In this document: positions 1-8,145 of the stretch, piece after piece
Layout: every line of letters begins with the position of its first letter
Numbering within the stretch: the first letter of the stretch is position 1
From: Euryarchaeota archaeon UBA111
Lineage (GTDB): Archaea > Thermoplasmatota > Poseidoniia > Poseidoniales > Poseidoniaceae
Direction: 5' to 3'
DNA length: 14,277 nucleotides
NCBI GenBank assembly: GCA_002506025.1
Contig: DAWS01000131.1
Span: 1,697-15,973 of the forward strand
Notes under the pieces: generated by a model
Seen by the model: only the letters and a program-made list of their open reading frames with translations
Databases searched by the model: none
What the model was told of the DNA's origin: nothing
Translations under genes and position numbers: made by a program

Positions 1-629
1 ACACCCGCATAGTGGAACGTACGCATAGTCATCTGAGTTCCTGGTTCACCAATCGATTGAGCGGTGATGATACCTGCTGCCTCGTAAGGGTCAATACTGG
101 CTCGCTTGAGGGCAAATATTGCTTCTTGCACGACCTTCTTTGCTTCCGCTTTGGTTAACTTCTTTTTACCACGAGCATGGATTGCAGTTGTCAAATCGTG
201 GAAAATTCTGTTGGTGAATCTTCTTGAACCGGAATCCTCAACTGCTGCAACTAAACTTTTGTAGACAGCATCCTCTGAAAGTTCATCTTCCAAACCAATC
301 AGTTTTGCTGTTGCGTTATAGGTGTCGATGTCAGCGGTTGGTTTGACCCTAGAGCGTGCCCTAGTTTTTCTGCCTGTTCTGCTTAGTCGAACCGAGGTTA
401 CTGGTCCTATAGCTTCATTATTAGCGAGTTTATTTTTCTGGTTTGCCCCGTCTATGATACCCTTTATTTGTCCCGCAGTTTCTGAATCCGTTTCGCAAAT
501 TTGGGCAATGTTTTCTGCCGGTAGGATCTTCACATCATCCCACTTTCTATCATCGGCTAAGATGTGAGCAAAGTTCTCAGCAATTCCAAGGTCCATTAGC
601 TTCTTTTTGGTTGCACTCTTAACTACCAT
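1..629 (-). CDS. rpoA2: DNA-directed RNA polymerase subunit A'' (RpoA2), 3' end outside the window
   Basis: This gene encodes the C-terminal half of the archaeal Rpb1-equivalent large subunit, part of the catalytic core of RNA polymerase. About 209 codons are visible. Residues 191-201 read QSIGEPGTQMT, followed by MRTFHYAG, the universally conserved start of the trigger-loop region, so the identity is secure. In canonical A'' subunits this motif lies about 60-70 residues from the start, so this protein has roughly 120 extra N-terminal residues. The first ~60 (MVVKSATKKKLMDLGIAENF...) closely match the start of RpoH in the same operon and look like a helix-hairpin-helix fold. Residues ~65-100 are basic and probably a linker. 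The ATG overlaps the rpoA1 stop by one base (TGATG) and has a perfect GGAGGTGA upstream. The rest of the gene lies beyond position 1. Confidence 0.97.
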   Translation of the reverse strand, partial: MVVKSATKKKLMDLGIAENFAHILADDRKWDDVKILPAENIAQICETDSETAGQIKGIIDGANQKNKLANNEAIGPVTSVRLSRTGRKTRARSRVKPTADIDTYNATAKLIGLEDELSEDAVYKSLVAAVEDSGSRRFTNRIFHDLTTAIHARGKKKLTKAEAKKVVQEAIFALKRASIDPYEAAGIITAQSIGEPGTQMTMRTFHYAG

Positions 630-3600
630 CAGGCTTCACCTCCATCGTCATTAGAATCCTCAAACTCCCATGCTCCCATATCCTCCTCGCTCTCATCACG
701 TTCTCGTGATTCGCGCTGAACAATGGTTGCTCCTTCTGTGCCAAGTGCTTCATCAACAATAACGTCGATGTTAAACGGAGATCCGTGAACACCCCGAGAT
801 GGGTCAATTCCGTCTTCGCCATAACTGAACTGAATTATTCTGTTAGCTGTGTTACGCACTGAGAGCATCTCATCATCATAGACCTTCAAATCGTCCATAG
901 CGTTGATTAATCTTCTCTGCATATATCCTGACTTAGCAGTACGAACTGCAGTGTCAACTAGTGATTCTCTTCCTGATACGGATAGCATAAAGAACTCTGT
1001 GGGCTCTAAACCACGCTTGAAAGAGTTGGAAATGAAACCACGGTCTAATGCACCACGTCCGCCACGCTTGAAGTGGGCCAAAACTCTATCATTGTAGCCT
1101 CTTTCTAGTCTCTTTCCACGAACCTTTGCTTGACCAATAGACCCAGCCATCATCGTTAGGTTATCCATCGACCCTCTTGCACCAGATATTGCCATGTTTA
1201 CTGCGGCATTGGTTGAACCTGATTGATTCAGTTCATCCTTTGCAATGTCACCGGCTTTTTGCTTTCCTTCGTCAAGCATAACCATGATGTTTTCTTCCAG
1301 AGTTTCTCTTGGAGTTCTACCCGGCCTGGTTTCGTAACCCTTGCCGTCTTTTCCGAACGCTGCCAACTCTTCTTCGACCAGTTTTCTGGCGTCAGCATTG
1401 GCTTGCTCGATTGCAGCAAGTGATTCAGGTGATAGGTCTTCATCGTCGATACCTGTAGTGAACCCTAGTGCAGTACAGGCGGCGATTGATAATTGAGTAA
1501 ATTCGTCAAGGAACTTGGCACCCATTTCTGGCCCATTGGTTTGAACAATTGCGTCGAGCAATCGTCCGTCTTCAGCACCGATAGCACGCTTGTCTAATGT
1601 TCCCTCTACACTACCATTCTTTACCACTACGTCATCATTTGATCGGCTTCTGAATCTTAGATGGATATTGTCTGGTATAATTAGCGAAATGATATCTTGG
1701 CCACGGAAGCTGTCACGCCCGTTCTCGTCTTTGACAACTTCAGGAAGTGAACCTGTCCAACCTATGTTACCTAACATCTCTAGACCATGTTCTACTGATA
1801 TCAGTGTTCCAGGTCTTGAAAGTAGGTAAGCACCAGATATGTGGTCGTGAATACCACCGATAACTGCGCCACCATATCTTGGGGTGAGTATGTGTTCCTG
1901 AACTCTCATCAAAATCTTGGCCTCGGCCCGTGCTTCTTCAGACTGTATGACGTGTAAGTTCATTTCGTCGCCGTCAAAATCAGCGTTATACGGGGTACAT
2001 ACTGCCAGATTGAATCTGAAAGTGTGTCCTTGCATGACTCTGACTTCATGAACCATCATCGACATTCTGTGGAGCGATGGTTGACGGTTGAAAATAGCTA
2101 CATCGCCATCAATCAAGTGACGTTCAACCAACATACCAGGTTTTGGATTGCCGTCTCTGTCGAAGGTTGATAATCTGTCTTCGACATTGGTTCGCTCGCC
2201 CCATTCGTCTGCTGGACTGCCACAATGTGGGCAGGTAATTTCTAGATGTTCTGGTAGTGGGTCAGGATTTACTTTGTCGAGCTGTTCTAATTCCCACATC
2301 CATTTGTAGTGTAAGATTGCTCTTGGGTCATCCTTTTCTAGCGCGTTGCCGTTGATATCTTCACCACGCAGATTAGCAAGTGTTGCATTATCATCAGCAA
2401 CATAGTTTGTCACTTCTATGCTGGGGTCAACTACAGACCGACTTATTTCTTTCTTTATGACCAAACCTGGAAGGAAGTTAGGGGCAGGCATTACTTGATG
2501 TAAATCTGGCCTCATTGTTGTTTCTTCCATACATTCAGGGTTGTGGCATCTAAATCCAGCGTTGATTAGTCTACTTCTGGAATTAATCCTAACTCTTCTC
2601 TTGTCACCACGAATAATGTAGTTTACACCCGGATGAACGTCTGGTCCTCTAAGAATCATCTGGCGCATTTGCTCTCTGTTCCTCATAGTAACTCTAATCG
2701 GGACAGTAAGTTCTCGAGCTATTTTCTCTGGAACCCCTACCTCATTGACTCCAAGGTATGGATCTGGCGAAATCACAGAGCGTGCACAAAAGTTAACACG
2801 CTTACCGGAGAGGTTGCTTCGGAATCTTCCTTCCTTACCCTTCAACCTCTGTGTCAGGGTCTTCAATGTTCTTCCTGATCGGTGTCTTGCTGGTGGAATA
2901 CCGGAAGTCTGGTTGTCGAAATATGTGGTGACGTGATATTGCAATAATTCCCAAAGGTCCTCGACGATTAGCTGTGGGGCACCAGAGTCACGATTTTCTC
3001 GCAGTCTCTGATTTATTCGAAGAACGTCAACCAGCTTGTGGGTTAGGTCGTCCTCAGAGCGGTCTCCGCTGTCAAGAGTAATAGATGGTCTAACCGTTAT
3101 TGGTGGTACTGGCAATACTTTCAAAACTGTCCATTCGGGCCGATTTTGAGTATCCATACCGATGAAAATTAAGTGTTCAACAGGAATACTGCTTAACCAT
3201 TCTCTAACATCTCTTGGGTTGAGTTTCCTCTCAGTCTCTTTACCGGTTCCCTGAGTCTCCAACTTCTCTTTGAAAGTTGTCGGCTTGTCCAAGGTAATTT
3301 TTCCCTGTGCAGCGCCACAGTGCATGCAGACTTTACGCTTAGCTCCGGAAGTAACCTTCTCAATCTCCTTGATAATCTTAGAGAATTCTGTGGAACCTAC
3401 TCCGTGTTTCAAGATGATGTCACGAACCCTTGTTCGGTAGTAGTCTTGCTCACTTAACTCTGGATTTGAAGGGTGAGTGTTTGCTTCATCGTGGAGCAAT
3501 ATCTTACTGCAGGAATTACATGTAGCCTTTAGTGCTGTTTTTATTAAGCCAACGAAACCAATGTGAATAACTGGCAGTTCCAACTGAATGTGCCCAAAAT

Positions 3601-3829
3601 GCCCTGGGCTCTCGTCATACTTACAATTGTCAGTTGGGCACACTAGACCTGGTTCAATTACACCCATGTGTGGATCCATTAGACCTTGCCTGTATGCGTG
3701 ACCATCATCTTTGTAGGTGTCAGCAGTTTTGACCTCAACAGCAGACATTTTTCTGATTTCACTTGGGTCCATTAGACCAAATCTAATGCTGGCAATTCGC
3801 TTGGGTATTAGTGTAGTAACTCTGCTCAT
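629..3829 (-). CDS. rpoA1: DNA-directed RNA polymerase subunit A' (RpoA1)
   Basis: This is the N-terminal half of the Rpb1-equivalent subunit, carrying the catalytic Mg-binding loop NADFDGD (residues 615-621; Asp617, 619, 621). Also visible are the clamp motif SPGHFGH (74-80), the RSNLSGKRVNF segment (337-347), the FNRQPSLHRM segment (580-589) and the bridge-helix region (about 945-973, VDTAVRTAKSGYMQRRL). At 1066 residues it is longer than typical archaeal A' (about 880-970). Much of the excess is an insertion at about 421-563 that contains C428, C433, C533 and C536. The second zinc site (C104, C107, C168, C171) is intact. The first reads C64-x4-C69 with Ser74 in place of the usual third Cys. 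The protein ends in an acidic tail of about 50 residues (about 1017-1066). The ATG overlaps the rpoB stop (ATGA), with GGAGG seven bases upstream. Confidence 0.98.
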   Translation of the reverse strand: MSRVTTLIPKRIASIRFGLMDPSEIRKMSAVEVKTADTYKDDGHAYRQGLMDPHMGVIEPGLVCPTDNCKYDESPGHFGHIQLELPVIHIGFVGLIKTALKATCNSCSKILLHDEANTHPSNPELSEQDYYRTRVRDIILKHGVGSTEFSKIIKEIEKVTSGAKRKVCMHCGAAQGKITLDKPTTFKEKLETQGTGKETERKLNPRDVREWLSSIPVEHLIFIGMDTQNRPEWTVLKVLPVPPITVRPSITLDSGDRSEDDLTHKLVDVLRINQRLRENRDSGAPQLIVEDLWELLQYHVTTYFDNQTSGIPPARHRSGRTLKTLTQRLKGKEGRFRSNLSGKRVNFCARSVISPDPYLGVNEVGVPEKIARELTVPIRVTMRNREQMRQMILRGPDVHPGVNYIIRGDKRRVRINSRSRLINAGFRCHNPECMEETTMRPDLHQVMPAPNFLPGLVIKKEISRSVVDPSIEVTNYVADDNATLANLRGEDINGNALEKDDPRAILHYKWMWELEQLDKVNPDPLPEHLEITCPHCGSPADEWGERTNVEDRLSTFDRDGNPKPGMLVERHLIDGDVAIFNRQPSLHRMSMMVHEVRVMQGHTFRFNLAVCTPYNADFDGDEMNLHVIQSEEARAEAKILMRVQEHILTPRYGGAVIGGIHDHISGAYLLSRPGTLISVEHGLEMLGNIGWTGSLPEVVKDENGRDSFRGQDIISLIIPDNIHLRFRSRSNDDVVVKNGSVEGTLDKRAIGAEDGRLLDAIVQTNGPEMGAKFLDEFTQLSIAACTALGFTTGIDDEDLSPESLAAIEQANADARKLVEEELAAFGKDGKGYETRPGRTPRETLEENIMVMLDEGKQKAGDIAKDELNQSGSTNAAVNMAISGARGSMDNLTMMAGSIGQAKVRGKRLERGYNDRVLAHFKRGGRGALDRGFISNSFKRGLEPTEFFMLSVSGRESLVDTAVRTAKSGYMQRRLINAMDDLKVYDDEMLSVRNTANRIIQFSYGEDGIDPSRGVHGSPFNIDVIVDEALGTEGATIVQRESRERDESEEDMGAWEFEDSNDDGGEA
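636..643 (-). promoter_or_regulatory. Shine-Dalgarno sequence of rpoA2
   Basis: The minus strand reads GGAGGTGA, six bases before the rpoA2 ATG. It lies inside the last codons of rpoA1. It fixes the A'' start at 629 and so confirms that the extra N-terminal module is translated. Confidence 0.8.
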
Positions 3830-6800
3830 CTTCGGTCCTCCAGTTCTAATCTCATGGCCACACCTAAACTCTTCATTTCATCTAGTAGCAGCTTGAAAGC
3901 ATAGGATGTTTGCACTTTGTAAACTTCAGCGCCATCGCCGTGAATCGGGCTAACGTAGGTTCGACGTTTCGGATCGTACCATGCAAGGTGGCCAGACTGA
4001 GCACAAACATACATATCGATTCCATCAGATTCATCGAGTAGTCTGTCTTTGATTACCATCGATGCACCGTGAGCAATCAAACAATCACGCTCCATTTCAC
4101 CGAATCTTAAACCACCCTGTCGGGCTCTACCTTCTGTGGGTTGCCGAGTCAAGATTTGGACACGTCCTCTCGAACGTGCGTGTATCTTTGAACTCACCAA
4201 GTGGTGGAGTCTTTGGTAGTAGATACAACCGATGAAAATTTCTGCTGGGTAGGCTTGACCAGTTTCTCCATTTATCATAGTCTCCCTACCCGAATGTGCA
4301 AAACCATTTCTGATTAGCCCATCACGTAGGCTGCCTTCCTTTTCTCCTCTGAATGCTGTTCCGTCAATTCTTCTGCCTTCGAGAGAGCCAACTTTGCCAC
4401 CAATCATCTCTAATACGTGAGCAACAGTCATCCTTGAAGGAATGGCGTGTGGATTAATTATCAAATCAGGAACTACTCCGTCAGAAGTGAATGGCATATC
4501 TTCAGGATCAACTAATCTGCCAATGACACCTTTTTGTCCGTGTCGTGAAGCAAATTTATCCCCAACCTCTGGAACTTTGTGGCTTCTTACCATGACTCTA
4601 ACCATACGACCTGAGTCTAGAGATTCCGTAACATACACATTGTCTACCCAGCCTTTCTCGCCGTGCCTGACAAGCATCGATGACTCTCTTCTTTCTTGAG
4701 CCATGAGGAAAGCACCTCCTGAGGATTCTTCCAAGAATCTTGGTGGGCTTGTTTTACCGACCAAAACATCGCCTCCTTCAAGATATTTCTCAGGTAGTGG
4801 AAGGCCATCTCCTTCAAGATGAACATACGATTCATCTGGTTTCAAGCCCTTGACTTCCTGTAGGGAGGTTCCGGGTTTTTCTATTTCTTCTACTTGGCCA
4901 CCAGGGAATCTTCTGCGCTCAGCATTGTAAGTTCTCATGAAGGTTGACCGTCCGAGACCCAAATCAATCGAGCCTCGGTTCATGATTACTGCATCCTGCA
5001 TGTTGTAACCATGTAGCGACATAATTGCAACGATGAAGTTCTGACCACCGGGACGCTCGTCGAAATTTGTTGTTTCCATTGCTCTGGTTCTGGTGATTGA
5101 GCGTTGTGGGTAATGTAGAATGTGGGCCCTGGTATCTGGCCTTAGCCTGTAGTTTGATGATGGCAGACCAAGTGATTGCTTGACCATTGCAGTTCCACCA
5201 GTAACACGAGGTGTGGAGTTGTGTTCTGGATAGGGTATGAGCGATGCGCATACACCAAGAACAAGTTGCGGATCGATTTCACAGTGAGTGTGTTCTGGGG
5301 TATATTCTAACGGTACTGAGAAACTTGCTGTCTCCCACTCATTGTTTGGCATGCGAATTTTTGCCTTGAGTTTGGCTTCTGTTGCGCCAGGTTCACCGAG
5401 GTTTGTCCACTCAACACTTTCGTTGGTAATTGGCCTGCCGGCATGCTTGCCTTTAGGAACAGTCGCAGGTAGTACAAACGGTTTTGGCGCAATGTAGAGG
5501 TCTTCTTCTTCCTCTGCATCCACCCATTCGATAATTCCTTCATTGACCAAATTCCTGAAAGTCATTTCACCTTCGGTCAAGGCATCCAAATGTTGGGATG
5601 TGAGTCTTGGTGCACCATCATATAGAATTAATAGCGGTCGAAGGATTCTTCCCTTGTCGGTGTTGATGAAGATATCTCTGTTTTCACTGTCGTAACGGAT
5701 TGAGACTTCCGGCGGGATTGTCCCACGTCGTCGTGCTGATTTGAAATGTCTAACTAAGTTAGTTCCGCGCTTGTGAATACCGTAGATGTCACCGTTAACG
5801 TGGACTCTGTCACCGTCGCTCCAGTCATCTGGTTGGTAGACATCAAGCTCATCCAATTGGTTTCTTACATCTTGTTCGCTAATGTGTTCAGAAACGTCAA
5901 TCATTTGGGCAGCGTTCTTTACCAGACCACAGTTTTGTCCCTCAGGAGTTTCGTTTGGACATAGTCTTCCCCAATGGGTGGGGTGAAGATCACGGGCTTC
6001 GAAGTGTGGTTGACTTCGAACTAGTGGAGAGGTCACTCTGCGCATGTGCGAGAGGGCTGCTAAGTAAGTTGTCCTGTCAAGTAATTGACTGACACCTGAA
6101 CGGCCACCGACCCAATTTCCAGTAGCGAGTGCGTGCATTATTTTTGAGGTAAGCACATCTGGTCTGAGGCATGAGGTTATCCTCAACTCGCGCTTTCTGT
6201 TGTGATGTCTTTCTAATTGATACTTCAAATCTCTAGCCAGTTGGTTTGAAGAAACTCTAAACAAGTCTTCTATCAAGTCACCAGCAAGTCTTACCCTTTT
6301 GTTTGCATAGTGGTCTTTGTCATTTGGTTCCTTGGAGTGCATAGCCATTTCCAAAACCTGTCTCACGATTCTGCCCAAAAATACCGCCTTTTTCTTGCGG
6401 TCTGTTCCTTGGTCGCCTAGATGTGGTAGTAGTTCGCGGTCTAGTAGTTGGTCGACTCTCGCTTCACGGTAGTCTTTTTGCTGACCTGCAGCAAATTTCT
6501 TTTGTAGCCACTCATGAGCTTCTAACATATTTTGAACCGCATACTCCTCATTGTCATTTACCTCGTTGATGTTTGCCACGATATACTTGAACGTTTCAGT
6601 TGGACCTGCAATGGCGGTAAATATCTCTTGGTCGTTATCTATTCCCAAAGCTCTCATGAGCAAGACTACTGGAATTGGAGTTGTTCCAGCGGTGCTAATC
6701 TTTACCATCAGCATTCCGTCTCTGCGCTTTTCAACGGTCAGAGGCTTTCTCATACCATCTTTTTGAGAGAAGATTTTTGCGACTTCTGTTCGCTTTGCAT

Positions 6801-7434
6801 ACCTGTTGTTGATTTCAACTGTTACCCTGTTTGGTGCAAGATCTTCTGTAGAGATCAGAACTCTTTCTGTGCCGTTAATAATGAAGTAGCCACCCGGGTC
6901 GAGGGGGTCTTCGCCTTTCCTCTTGAGTAATTGTTTCCACAAGTCAGCGTCCTCGTTTGATGTTGTGGGGTATAATTGTCTGTCTCCAGCGATGTGGGCT
7001 GGGTGAAGATTACAGCGCTTAGACCGAACCATTATTGGCATGCTGCCTACTTGAACTCCCTCTTCTTTCGGGGATGGTATTCCGTTCCTAACTATTTGGA
7101 AATCAATAGTAACTGGAGACATGTATGTTAGTTTCCTCAAACGGCATTCCATGGGGGAGGACGGATGCTCAGAACCATTAGCCTCTCTTATTGTGGGTTC
7201 CCCGAGTTGGATATTTTTTAGTCTGATAACAATATCTTGGTCAACAACGTCAAGTTTGATGAAGCCACCTTCGTCATCCTCTACTTCTCCATCGATTCCG
7301 ACGCGAATGTTGCGAATTATCTTTTCCATTCTCGACAACATGTTGTCGCCGGCAGGGATGCAGTCATCGTATGATGCTATCTGGTGATTTACTAGGCTTC
7401 TTTCTTTGAAAAATGATTGAATTATTTCTTGCAT
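3826..7434 (-). CDS. rpoB: DNA-directed RNA polymerase subunit B (RpoB), unsplit
   Basis: This is the second-largest catalytic core subunit, equivalent to Rpb2, 1202 residues in a single chain (not split into B' and B'' as in many methanogens). Recognisable blocks in order: NGTERVLIS (187-195), WGRLCPNETPEGQNCGL (488-504), GYNMQDAVIMNRGSID (809-824), GDKFASRHGQKG (958-969, with the two active-site lysines 960 and 968), INPHAIPSRMT (993-1003), and KIHARSRGRVQ with RQPTEGRARQGGLRFGEMERD (1083-1117). The C-terminal zinc-finger region reads C1144-A-Q-S1147 and S1162-P-I-H1165, so two of the four usual ligand positions are Ser. The ATG follows the rpoH stop by 11 bases, with GAGGG six bases upstream. 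The stop overlaps the rpoA1 start. The gene is presumably co-transcribed with rpoH, rpoA1 and rpoA2. Confidence 0.98.
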   Translation of the reverse strand: MQEIIQSFFKERSLVNHQIASYDDCIPAGDNMLSRMEKIIRNIRVGIDGEVEDDEGGFIKLDVVDQDIVIRLKNIQLGEPTIREANGSEHPSSPMECRLRKLTYMSPVTIDFQIVRNGIPSPKEEGVQVGSMPIMVRSKRCNLHPAHIAGDRQLYPTTSNEDADLWKQLLKRKGEDPLDPGGYFIINGTERVLISTEDLAPNRVTVEINNRYAKRTEVAKIFSQKDGMRKPLTVEKRRDGMLMVKISTAGTTPIPVVLLMRALGIDNDQEIFTAIAGPTETFKYIVANINEVNDNEEYAVQNMLEAHEWLQKKFAAGQQKDYREARVDQLLDRELLPHLGDQGTDRKKKAVFLGRIVRQVLEMAMHSKEPNDKDHYANKRVRLAGDLIEDLFRVSSNQLARDLKYQLERHHNRKRELRITSCLRPDVLTSKIMHALATGNWVGGRSGVSQLLDRTTYLAALSHMRRVTSPLVRSQPHFEARDLHPTHWGRLCPNETPEGQNCGLVKNAAQMIDVSEHISEQDVRNQLDELDVYQPDDWSDGDRVHVNGDIYGIHKRGTNLVRHFKSARRRGTIPPEVSIRYDSENRDIFINTDKGRILRPLLILYDGAPRLTSQHLDALTEGEMTFRNLVNEGIIEWVDAEEEEDLYIAPKPFVLPATVPKGKHAGRPITNESVEWTNLGEPGATEAKLKAKIRMPNNEWETASFSVPLEYTPEHTHCEIDPQLVLGVCASLIPYPEHNSTPRVTGGTAMVKQSLGLPSSNYRLRPDTRAHILHYPQRSITRTRAMETTNFDERPGGQNFIVAIMSLHGYNMQDAVIMNRGSIDLGLGRSTFMRTYNAERRRFPGGQVEEIEKPGTSLQEVKGLKPDESYVHLEGDGLPLPEKYLEGGDVLVGKTSPPRFLEESSGGAFLMAQERRESSMLVRHGEKGWVDNVYVTESLDSGRMVRVMVRSHKVPEVGDKFASRHGQKGVIGRLVDPEDMPFTSDGVVPDLIINPHAIPSRMTVAHVLEMIGGKVGSLEGRRIDGTAFRGEKEGSLRDGLIRNGFAHSGRETMINGETGQAYPAEIFIGCIYYQRLHHLVSSKIHARSRGRVQILTRQPTEGRARQGGLRFGEMERDCLIAHGASMVIKDRLLDESDGIDMYVCAQSGHLAWYDPKRRTYVSPIHGDGAEVYKVQTSYAFKLLLDEMKSLGVAMRLELEDRR
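3837..3841 (-). promoter_or_regulatory. Shine-Dalgarno sequence of rpoA1
   Basis: GGAGG on the minus strand, seven bases before the rpoA1 ATG and inside the end of rpoB. It supports translational coupling across the ATGA overlap. Confidence 0.7.
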
Positions 7435-7440
7435 TGTTAT

Positions 7441-7445
7441 CCCTC
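7441..7445 (-). promoter_or_regulatory. Shine-Dalgarno sequence of rpoB
   Basis: GAGGG on the minus strand, six bases before the rpoB ATG. It sits in the 11-base gap after the rpoH stop and supports the start at 7434. Confidence 0.6.
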
Positions 7446-8096
7446 TTAGTTACCCTCTACGATTAGTCTGTAAGCTACCGTCTTACCTGCTGACGGTGAG
7501 CGTCTAATTACTTTGACAACACGGTCAGCAATCCAGCCTGCAGCCAATGGTTTGTGCTCAGGGTCCGCTGCGAGTTTAGCGTTGTCTATTGTTTCTGCTT
7601 GTTCCTTCAACACCTGAACTACAGGGTCGGTGATGAGAATTTTTGGCAGCAACTCTTTGGCAATTCGGTGTTCTCCAGTTTCGCTGTCCAACTCGAGCAT
7701 CTGCCATGGTGCCAACTCTGCTTTCTCTATTTCGAACTGTTCTTGTTCGCTAATGTTTGCATCGCCAACCAGTTCTTGGTGGGGCACTAACTCGTGATTG
7801 AGGGCATTGAATCTCAGGGTTATCTCAGGACGATCGAAATCATCAATTGCTCTGGACCTGATAGTTATCTTCTTGCTCTTTTTCTGTGCCCTACGACGAG
7901 ATCCTTGTTCGGCTATGACCGACATTACATTTGTGAACGCCTCAGAATCTTTTGAGGTTCCAAGAATTGAAGCGATTTCGTCATGTGATAGAGTCTTGAT
8001 GTCAGTCATGTTCCTATCCGTCGCCAATTTATGAGCGAATTCTTCAGAAACACCTAATTCCATTAGCCGCTTTTTCGTTGCGCTTTTTACTACCAT
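7446..8096 (-). CDS. rpoH: DNA-directed RNA polymerase subunit H (RpoH/Rpb5-like) with an N-terminal helix-hairpin-helix-like extension
   Basis: RpoH is the archaeal counterpart of the Rpb5 C-terminal assembly domain and sits at the polymerase jaw near downstream DNA. Family hallmarks are FNALNHELVP (96-105), LPKILITDPVV (150-160) and VVKVIRRSPSAGKTVAYRLIV (193-213). Typical archaeal RpoH is about 75-85 residues, whereas this one has 216. Some of the excess comes from insertions inside the RpoH domain, about 30 residues between the HELVP and LPKIL blocks and about 20 more before VVKVIRR. The rest is an N-terminal region of about 95 residues. Residues 1-60 of that region (LGVSEEFAHKLATDR, then IASILG) look like a HhH module and match the start of RpoA2 in this operon. 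Residues 66-80 are a basic linker. It is the first protein gene of the operon, 50 bases after the tRNA, with GAGGG six bases before the ATG. Confidence 0.93.
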   Translation of the reverse strand: MVVKSATKKRLMELGVSEEFAHKLATDRNMTDIKTLSHDEIASILGTSKDSEAFTNVMSVIAEQGSRRRAQKKSKKITIRSRAIDDFDRPEITLRFNALNHELVPHQELVGDANISEQEQFEIEKAELAPWQMLELDSETGEHRIAKELLPKILITDPVVQVLKEQAETIDNAKLAADPEHKPLAAGWIADRVVKVIRRSPSAGKTVAYRLIVEGN

Positions 8097-8102
8097 GCCA
8101 GA

Positions 8103-8107
8103 CCCTC
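8103..8107 (-). promoter_or_regulatory. Shine-Dalgarno sequence of rpoH
   Basis: GAGGG on the minus strand, six bases before the rpoH ATG. It fixes the start at 8096 and so confirms that the extra N-terminal module is part of the protein. It also implies a leadered mRNA, which fits read-through from the tRNA. Confidence 0.6.
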
Positions 8108-8145
8108 AAAATACCCGCAACTGGCTAGACCGGTAGCGAATCAGG

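Noticed and set aside
6532..6930. Plus-strand open frame of 132 codons
   Set aside because: It is antisense to conserved rpoB coding sequence, with unlikely composition (many Cys, Phe) and no ribosome site.
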